Below are positions 48,301 to 58,076 of a DNA stretch of 64,000 nt, in pieces; position 1 is the stretch's first letter; each line of letters opens with the position of its first letter. The DNA lies in assembly GCA_963995525.1 (NCBI GenBank), contig OZ023212.1, forward strand, positions 8,858,893 through 8,922,892, read 5' to 3'. The notes below the pieces were generated by a model, which was given only the letters and a program-made list of their open reading frames with translations, ran no database searches and was not told the DNA's origin. The stretch comes from Escarpia spicata. Its lineage: Eukaryota > Annelida > Polychaeta > Sabellida > Siboglinidae. The position numbers and the translations under genes were made by a program.

Positions 48301-51300
48301 CGCATTATGAGCCAATGAATGTTCACACGGGGAACCAGAATGGTGACATATTGATGCCGTGCCGATGCTAGCATAATATATAGACTTACTAGTTTTCCAT
48401 TCAAATAGCTGGCAGATTTATTAATCGCATTTTGTAATAGAGACTTACGAAGCTGTACGAAGCGTTGTTGTTAACCTAATAATTATTATTGTGATCACCC
48501 CGTAGCCGCGGTTCTGAATGTATCATCAGTCATAAACGGACGCTTGCCAATGAAGAATAAAATGAACTCAGTAACAGTGACTTTAAGGAATCGTTACGAT
48601 TTCCTATTTTACATTTATATTTAGCAAAACTAATTAATTTATATAATATTATTTATATAGTAAGACTATACTTAATTACTCCTAAAAGTATTACTTTAGT
48701 TCAATTGCCTTTTAATTGTAAACACTTGCACGCACACACGCTGCACATACATACATACACGAACGCACAAGTACAAACACATGCACGCTTGCAACCAAGA
48801 ACGCACGCGCATACGCACGCACACACTCACAGGCGCGCGCGTTATACAGTCCGGAGGACTGCTCAAAGCGCTCCACAATTTACTTCTTGACAGACCTCTT
48901 CAACCGAACACTATCTCCACTTCTCTGGAAAGCCTTCACCCACGCAGGAATTACTGCGCGAAGACTATCCGTACACACACATCCACCACTGTCTACAGAC
49001 AGTTACTCATTCGTACAACGAATGAACTGGAACAACGTACACTGACCGACCTTGCCCAAGGTTAAACTGGCAGCAATATAATTCTAACTCGAATCTCTAT
49101 ATTAATAATACGACGCTCAACTACTACACCGTGGTAAGTGTGTAAGTTCACCTGGGTAGGATCTGGTAAAGCAGGAAGTCCGTTTTCTTCTGCTCAATGA
49201 CGAGGAGCTGCGTCCTCTCGGCCACAATGTTCTCCAGGTTCGTCGCGTACGCTTCCATCCGGTCCACGAGCTTCTCCATGATCGTTGTCTCCTTGCCTCT
49301 GAAAACAAAAGGTAGGAAAGAGTAAGTTCTTATACAGCGCTTTATGTTCTTCTTTTTTCTCCTTCTTGACTTGGCTTCGGAATCGAAGATTCAAGAAGGC
49401 GGTGGTCCACGTCTGCTTCGAAGCGCTGGTGGATGACCAGGCATATCATGGACAAGCAATGTTTTGCAGCGGCTGTATGTGAAGGTCTGGTTGCTGGAAT
49501 GTGCTGGTGGCTTTTTTCTTCTCCTTTTCTTCTCTTCTCTTCTCTTCACTTCTCTTCTCTTCGCTTCTCTTCGCTTCTCTTCGCTTCTCTTCGCTTCTCC
49601 TCTCTTCTGTGTGTTCTCTCCATTCATTTTCGAAAGCGGAGGCTCCTTGTCTCATTTGGCGCCACCAGGCGATGCGATCTGCCGCCTGAGCTTCCTACTG
49701 GTGATGGCTGAACTTGCATGCGGTAAGCGACTTTTTCATTGAGTCCTTGGTGCGCTTTCTTTGTCGCGGTTCCCAAACGGAAAGCTCTCCATATAGGAGT
49801 ATCTTTGCGCTGTATTTAATGCTTATGTATAGCTCGATTGCTAGTTCGACGCTCTAACGCTACACCACCGCGCTTCACGAAGACAGACGCACGATTACAC
49901 GATTCCTAAATTCGTGGAAACGTTGTTTTCGGTTGATCGGGAACTAAGGATTAAGACTGAATAATTTTATTTGGTTTACTTAAATTTTGATTGTGTTTCC
50001 TTAAATGTAACGAATAATGCGTAATGTAGAGCATTCAGCCAAAGTTGTACAGCGGTTAATTTCAACTTCGAGATTTTCCACAACCTGGATTTCCGATGAC
50101 GTACAACAGAGAAAACATGTCAACTCCATTCGCCGGATGGTCAAATGCATACGGTAGTAGCGAATCGACGAAAATTATGTTATGTTTTAGGGAAATCTCG
50201 ACATCAGAATCGCAGGTTACCCGATAAGACAATTCGCGTCATTGTTCTCTTGCCGTCTGTTTTTTTCCGGTTTGGTGACGATCGTGTTCTCCTTCCTCAT
50301 TCTTCGTCTATCTTGCCACTTTTCTCTATCCTAATTCCGTCTTCTTCGCTTCCTCCTAGCAATTTCTTCTGTTTTCCATATTATATTTGACGATATCGTC
50401 AATCTAGTTAAATTTGGTTAAATTGTGGCCTGCTGAATCACTGAAACTGCCCGGAGGAAAATGACAGACATCACGGAAATATTGTGATCTCACCTGTGCA
50501 TCTTGCGGTAGAGTCGTCGGATGGTGGCGAAGTCTGGGCGGTGGAGCTCATCCTCCGTCCAACACATCTCCATCATCTCGTGCAGCGGCTGTACGCACGC
50601 GTCCTTTGGTAGTTCCGGTCTGAACGGCGGCGTTCTTCCAGCCCGAACTTCTTTGATGATGTCTGACATAAAAGTGAACTCGAATTTTAAACTCGTGTCG
50701 GAGCGCAATTTTGCAATCTTTTTTCAATTTATCGAATTTATCGAATAAAATATCAAATATGGTAGCAAGTTTGATCAAATAAGTAAGTATTGTTCATGTT
50801 GTACATCCACTTCCCGAAAAACAGATAACAATGGTAGTTTAATTAAGAATGTAAAGTTAATGCACCAATGCTCCTGTTTCTTGTATTTTATTCCATCTTT
50901 TATTATTACTATAATATAACTATTATTATATGAATAAAAAACCGGGCAGAGTGGCGGCTATTGGCTCTGATCGCTCAAAATCATCGTAGATGTACACTGT
51001 ATATATTTTTTACTTTGCGGACTTTTCAGATCAGCCCTCACCGTCAATGTCCATGGTGATGATTTCAATGTCGTATGGCTCGCCCCAGACAATCAGTTCT
51101 TGCAGGACAATACTGAAGCTGTACACGTCGCCTGCCTGGGTCCCGCCTCGCGCTCCTTTCGGCTCTCGCAACAACTCGGGCGCCCGCCACAGCAGTTCTG
51201 GAAACACGGATAATTGACATACATGAATACATACATATATACACACATATACACACTCACGCACGCACGCACGCACGCACGCACACACACACATATATAT

Positions 51301-54300
51301 TAGTTAAGAAACGGAAGATAAGGTAATGTTACAAGATCAACCGGTCTTGCGTAAACAATCCTGTAAAGCACTGTGCCAGGAAGGCGAAAGAGAGGCAGAC
51401 AGAGGGGAAAATGGGAAGACAACATTTAGGAGTGGACTAGTTTGACTTTCGGCACATCTCAGAGGGCGGCAGAGAACCGAGAGAGATGACAGGAGCTGTC
51501 AGGAAATCATCAGTGGTGCCTCAATGACCGCATGGATATAGGAGAGAAGAAGAACATTAGTATAACCAACCCAAAGATAAACCGCCATATTCCGTAACAC
51601 AATTACGATAGAAAGCCAGGAACCGTACTTAAAATCCACACCGACCTTGGGTGGGAAACAGTCCGAAGAAGAATACGAGAAGACTACAAATAAAAAGACA
51701 GCTTCTAAATATTCCACTCGGCCAATACAGCAAGCACAACAATAAACGTTCACGTAAACATTTCAACAAATCTGTGCAATTCAGACATTTATCAGATATA
51801 TTTGGAAAAAGTTTTTCCCCAACCACAATGATAGAGTGGAATGCTCTACCACCAAACATAATTTCACGTAGGTCACAGACCTAATTCTAGAGCAGGCTCT
51901 TGCCGTCCCGTTGTGAAAAGCTGAACCCAGAATATTTACCTACACAGAAAATGACTGGCTGATTGCCGACGATGCCATTCGATGTACCGATTCTTGAAAC
52001 ATAAAACTGAAAACCAATTATTGTGTTGTTGTTTCCACACACTTCGCATTAGTTGTGAAGAAACAAGAGCGGTAGATAATAGAACGAACGAAGTTAGTGA
52101 CATCGGTGAGTTAAATTGTGGGTCACTAGCGAAACTTCCCGAAATGCATCGCGCCGACCTGATTCTGGGGAACTGCACTGTAAAGCAAAGCCATGCACTG
52201 CGCATGGTTGTATACTAGCAACATGTGTGACTTCACGCGAAATATCCACACGCGCTGCTATTACAGGGGTTCACGCTAATGATTATGGGACCTAGGGTTC
52301 CGTCGTTGCTGCGCCATAAAGCTATCGTCACATCCCGTAAAATTAGTCACGTGGTGGCAATGGCAACTCAGATCGACGTCCCCAACTGCGGGTGCACCGT
52401 TGTTATACAAAAACGAGTCACCCGATTATTTTAAACAAATGTATGCTTGTATGTAAAAACGGTAAAGGTTAGTTCTGTTATAGGACGATATATGTCCTTA
52501 GAACTTCTTTTTATATGTTTTACGCATATCTCTGTGGCCGATGTATTCAACCTATTCGGCCTATTCTCTGGGAACCATTTAGCCGCGCTGCAATTACACC
52601 GCGGGAAGAACATTCGTTCTCACATATACACTCTACCTACTACTGTTTGCAGCGAGGTACACAGTTGGACAACATTAATCAAAACACATCTCTATAATTT
52701 ATACAATTGTTACTCACTCATTCACTCACTCTTATGTCGGCCAATGGGGTCAAACATTAGTGGCTTCAATCATCCGTCTCCAGATCCCTCTGTCTGCCAT
52801 TGCTGTCTTCTGCTCCTCCGTCTCTAGACCCACATCTTCCTTTAAGCAGTCGATGTAAATTGCTGCTGGTCTTCCTGTCTTGGTTCTTCCATGTGTCGGT
52901 TGCCACAAGATGGTCTTAGATGTTATTACATCTTTATGTCTGTAGCAGTGTCCAGCAAAGCTCAGTCGTCTTCTTCTAATTTTATCAATGACTTTACACA
53001 TTCCGTTGTATAGTTCTATGTTTGTCAAATGCTGTTGCCACTGAATGTTAAATGCGGCTCGAAGCATTCTTGTATAACATCCGTCTATTTGTTTGTCAAG
53101 TTTTTCGGCATTGTCCATGTTTCGCATCCATAGAGTAGCACAGACTCTACTTTTGTAATAAACAGTCACTGCTTGATTAGTGTAGATTTCCATGTTAGGT
53201 TTAGTTGGTTGAGTGCTCTCTACGCCATTACCTTCCTGGTTTTGATGTCTTTTTCTGTTGTGCAGACCCAGGAGCTAAGGTATTCGTAGTCTTCAACCAT
53301 CTCTAAAACAGTTCCTTCCCTGGCAGCGATGCTGGTGTTTCCTAATTGGTTGAATGAGATATATTTGATTTTTTTCAGGATTGATCTTCAAATCAATCCT
53401 TGCACATGATGTTTCCACTCGTGTTAGAATCTCCTGTGCCTGATTCATCACGTCTGACAGTAGCGCAATACCAACAGCAAATTCGAAATCGGTGATTACC
53501 TCAGGTTTAACACGTTTACCTGTCTTTCTTGTTATCTGGAATCCAAGTTCCTCTTCCTCTCTCCGGTCGATAACTCGCCGCAGTGCGTAGTCAAGGACTA
53601 TCACGAAGAGGTATGGCGCCAGCGTGTCACCCTGTAGCACTCCCGCCGTGATATCAAAAAGCTCAGTTTCTCCATCCGGTGATTGTATTTTGGCACGTGT
53701 GTTCCTGTACATGTTGGCAACGGCTGTTACTAGCTGTTAGGGGATACCATAGGCCCCAAGAATCTTCATCATATTGCCAAGATGAACCGTATAAAATGCT
53801 TTTTGGAAGTCTACGAATGTCGAAATTGCAGGAAAATGTTTTGCTCTAATTCCTTCTATTAATCTACTCAGGGCTAGTATATGACCTACTGTTGTCCTCC
53901 CAGTCCGTAATCCATTCTGATTGTCTCTTAGGTGGTGGTCAATTTCAGGACGTATTCTGTTCAATATCATCTTGTTGAATGTCTTTGCCACAATATAGCT
54001 CAGGCTAATGCCCCTGTAATTCCCTGCCATGCTTAAATCGCTATTCTCAGGTACTGGAATAATGTTCAGAACTGTCCACTGTAGCAGTATTTTCCCTTCA
54101 ATCAAGGCTTTGTTGCACAACTTTAATATGATACTGTCCAGATCACAGTGTTTTAGCACTTCAGGTGGTATGCCATCATCCCGCAGCTCTTTCCATAATT
54201 CAGGGATTTCTTGGCCTTCTCATACACTCGTCTCTTTCAAAAGGTCCTTCCTTGATGTTGATATTTGTGATTACAGATTGGATCTCTTCATCCATATGTC

Positions 54301-57300
54301 TGGTGGACTGCCTAATAGTTTGTAGTGATGATCGTACCAGTTTTCCACCCTGTGTTCTGCAGTGTTACCCTTTAGTTGTCCTTTACGAACTGTCGTTCTA
54401 CCATTTATCTGGTTTGTAAGCTTCCAGCTCTGTCCGTGTCTTCCAAGAGGACAACTAAATAGCAAAATGTGTGCATTTTCGATTTTAGCGATGTTGCTGC
54501 AAAGTTCGTCCTCCTTCACAATGTATATAGTATAAGCTGTCTCCATGTTCTTCTTGGCCTGCTCATATCTCACTCGGTTGTCAGCTACAGTGTTTTTGCT
54601 GCTAGACCATATAAGCCTCTTCAACTTTCTCCCTGGCTGATGTTACTCGTGGATCACCTGAGTATATATATTTTCTTTTTCTTACTGACAGAAATACGTT
54701 TATCTGTCGCAGCTCTATTCGCTGAAATGAAACGTTCATATCGCTCCGTTTCTGTTTCATCTATCAATTCCAGAATCTGAAATATGTTCTGTACTTCACA
54801 CGTGTACTGTTTTTGCAAGTCACAATCCTTGCTTAGCGCACTCCAGTCATACTTCACTTTGGTGGTGACTTTTTCTTACGAAGACTGTGTCGTATTGTAG
54901 TTGTGACAATGTTACAAAATAAAACAACTGTGCGAATTGTCAATTATGTTCATTATTTATCGTAGCCAAGAATACATATAAAAACATTAATTAAAACACT
55001 TCTTTAATTTATATAATTACTACAAAATAACACAAATGTGCGAATTGTCAATTATGTTAATTATTTATCGAAGTCATTATCTTTAAGTCATTAAGTCAGG
55101 TGCGTTCATTGGACAATCAATCATGTGTATGCAGAGAAATAGAGAACACAAGGCGATAAGTACTCTTGCTCGACGTGTTTGTCTCTGCATTGTTCTCGTC
55201 CACGGGCTTGTAGAAAGTCGGAAGGCCGAAGTCGGTGATCCTCACGGTGAAACGGCCGTCGACAACACAGTTGGAAGAACACAGGTTGCCGTGGAACTTG
55301 ATGTCGGAGTCGTGAATGTAGCACATTCCCTAGAAAACGGCCAGTCGTGAAAAGGGGTAATTGTTGGTTACTCTTTTTAAACATGTAAACAAAATGTATA
55401 AAATGTATGCCTGATGCATCACGCATTTATTGGCATACGTCTACGCATGTTGATATAACATGAAACGAAAAAGTACCCGAACTATAATACTTACATGTGG
55501 TGTTTTCGTACACTAGCGTACATACACGTTTCCAAAACTATAGTGCTAAGGCGCCGGAACCGGGGGGAAGGGCTTGAGGGCTGAGTCCCCCAATATTTGA
55601 GGAGGGGGGTTGTAGATAAGATCAGGCCCACGATATTTTGGGAATGGTTGTGCATTTTCTGTTGTTGGTGTGAGACCTGGAGATAAGTTTCGGATAGCCT
55701 AAAGAGCTTAACAAATTGTGAACGTCGCGGCTAAAACTCTTCAACAGCACCTCGCCATCTTCTGACGTCATAAGTCGAGCTGACAGCGGAGTGCTGCCAA
55801 CTTGTAAACGGGAAGAACCATTGTGCATACATGATCGTCAAATTGGGAATTACTCATACATACGTTGTTTAGAAAATACACAGACCTAATCACCTTTTTG
55901 ATAGATAAGCTTCACCCGTCGACAGGATAAACGTCAATAAACACACTAACACACTGTGCCTGAGTATCAGAATGTTAAGTTATTATGCGTGTAGTAGCCG
56001 TGTACAACAACCATCTTACCTGTACGCAGTATCAGTACTCATTCAGAATTTGCAAATGCAATTCAGGGTGTACAATTTTTGTTATGTTACGGGCAATATG
56101 GTCACCTATTCTGTATCGTTATATTTGTAAATCTACAAGAACACGCGAGGTTACCTTGATCAAGTCGCCTATCAGTGACATCTTGAACATGTCGTCTAGG
56201 TTAACAGCGTCGTTGTTGATCAGATCCTGAAACAAAACAATCCATATCGTTTACTTTTCGATTACATACGTTGCATTATTATGTAGTCGAATCTTGCTTT
56301 ATGACAACCTCGGTAATACAGCCACCTCGCAATTAAAGTCACCGCAGGACAGTCCCCAATTATATCCATATACAGTAAAGCATAGGAAATTAGTCCTGCT
56401 GATAAGGTCACCTCGCTATTCAAGTCACTTTCACCCAGTGCCAAAGGTGACCTTAATTGTGAGATTCCACTCTACTCCAAATAAGCATAATGGGATCATC
56501 CGTGAAGTTACGTCACGCTTATTATTAACGTGTCAGTTCGTTTAGCTGTCGATATCAGGCGAATAGTAATAATTGCTGTGTCAGTTGCATTCAGGAGTGT
56601 GTGTCTTTTGGTGTCTTGAGCGTATCGATATAAACAGAGCTCCCAATGGCTTCTTCAATAGTTATCACGTGCTATCTTATAATGCGCTGGTATACTGCCT
56701 AGACAAGGCGCTGGTATATTTGAACTACGAAACAATACAGCTATGCAACAAGTGTCCTCTAACATACCCAATCACGATAATTGCTCCGCATTTGAAGCGA
56801 ATAATGTGCAAATAAAAGTGCACCGGGAATTCACAGAAAATTAATCTCGCACGGTTCAAATTGAAGTTATTAAAAGAAAAGGCTTCCATCGGTCATACTG
56901 TTATATGCTATTTGCTGATCGACGCGCAGAGAACGCGCAACGTTCAACGCGCGCATGCAGAAATGGCGATCGGACGCCAATTTAACGAACTTGCCTGAAG
57001 ACTTCCCTTTTTGCAGTACTCGTGCAGTAGATGGGTCGCTTTGGGGTTCATGACGGCCCCAATGAACAGAACGATGTTGTCATGATGTAGCTTTCTTCTC
57101 TGTGCACGAAAGAGACGCTCATGGATCGGTGGATGTCGGTGTCAGAACATATTATAACCACACTAATTACCTTATCCTGCATAAATCGCTGACATATTTT
57201 AATAATAACGATCTGTTTCTAGAAGGTATAGACATTTGAAAAGGGCACGACTTTGTTGGTAATGAGCGTAATTTCTTTTATGGCTAATAATTGATACATA

Positions 57301-58009
57301 TCTAAGAGAACAATGCATATGCAACATATGAAGAAGGAGTTTAAAGATGGCCAACTGGTACACTGGTGTGAACACACGGATCTGTGTGTACTGGTGATAC
57401 TGACCGTCTGCACTTCGATGAGAACAGACCGGTTGATCGCAATGTTCTTGTTCGGGATGTCCCGCAGCACCACCGTCGTCCCCTATCGAACAGACCCGGC
57501 GACCGTAAATACGATTGTTATGAGACGAAGCAGGGAAAACGAAGGAGTGAGGGAAAGAGAAGAAGGGAAGAAAGACCTGCAGAGAAATACATAATAATAA
57601 TAATTACAAACTTCTATAGCGCCTAAATCCCCAGGATGGTGAATCGTGTGTGTGTATATGGGGAGGGGGGAGGTGTGTTCTGGGTGGGTGTGTGGGTGGG
57701 TGCACGCGCGCGCACATGCGTGCGTGTATGTTGTGTGTGTTGCGTGCGTGCGTGTGTATGTCAAGGACTTACGTGGTAGGTGGCAATATTGCTGAAGATC
57801 TGTTGTCCACAATCTTGATCGGCGGAGAACAGCGACGAATGGACAACACTGCTCACCTGGCGAGGATATAAACACATTGGTCACAGTAGTTCAAGACTCT
57901 CCCTCCCTCTCATATTTTCTCTGTCTCTGTCTCTGTCTCTGTCTCTGTCTCTGTCTCTGTCTCTGTCTCTGTCTCTGTCTCTCTGTCTCTCTGTATCTCT
58001 CTGTCTCTC

Positions 58010-58076
<67 letters not shown>

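Noticed and set aside
49391..49655. Lys/Arg/Glu-rich open frames ([10 protein letters not shown] type)
   Set aside because: Reading of the (TTCTC)n microsatellite in an intron.
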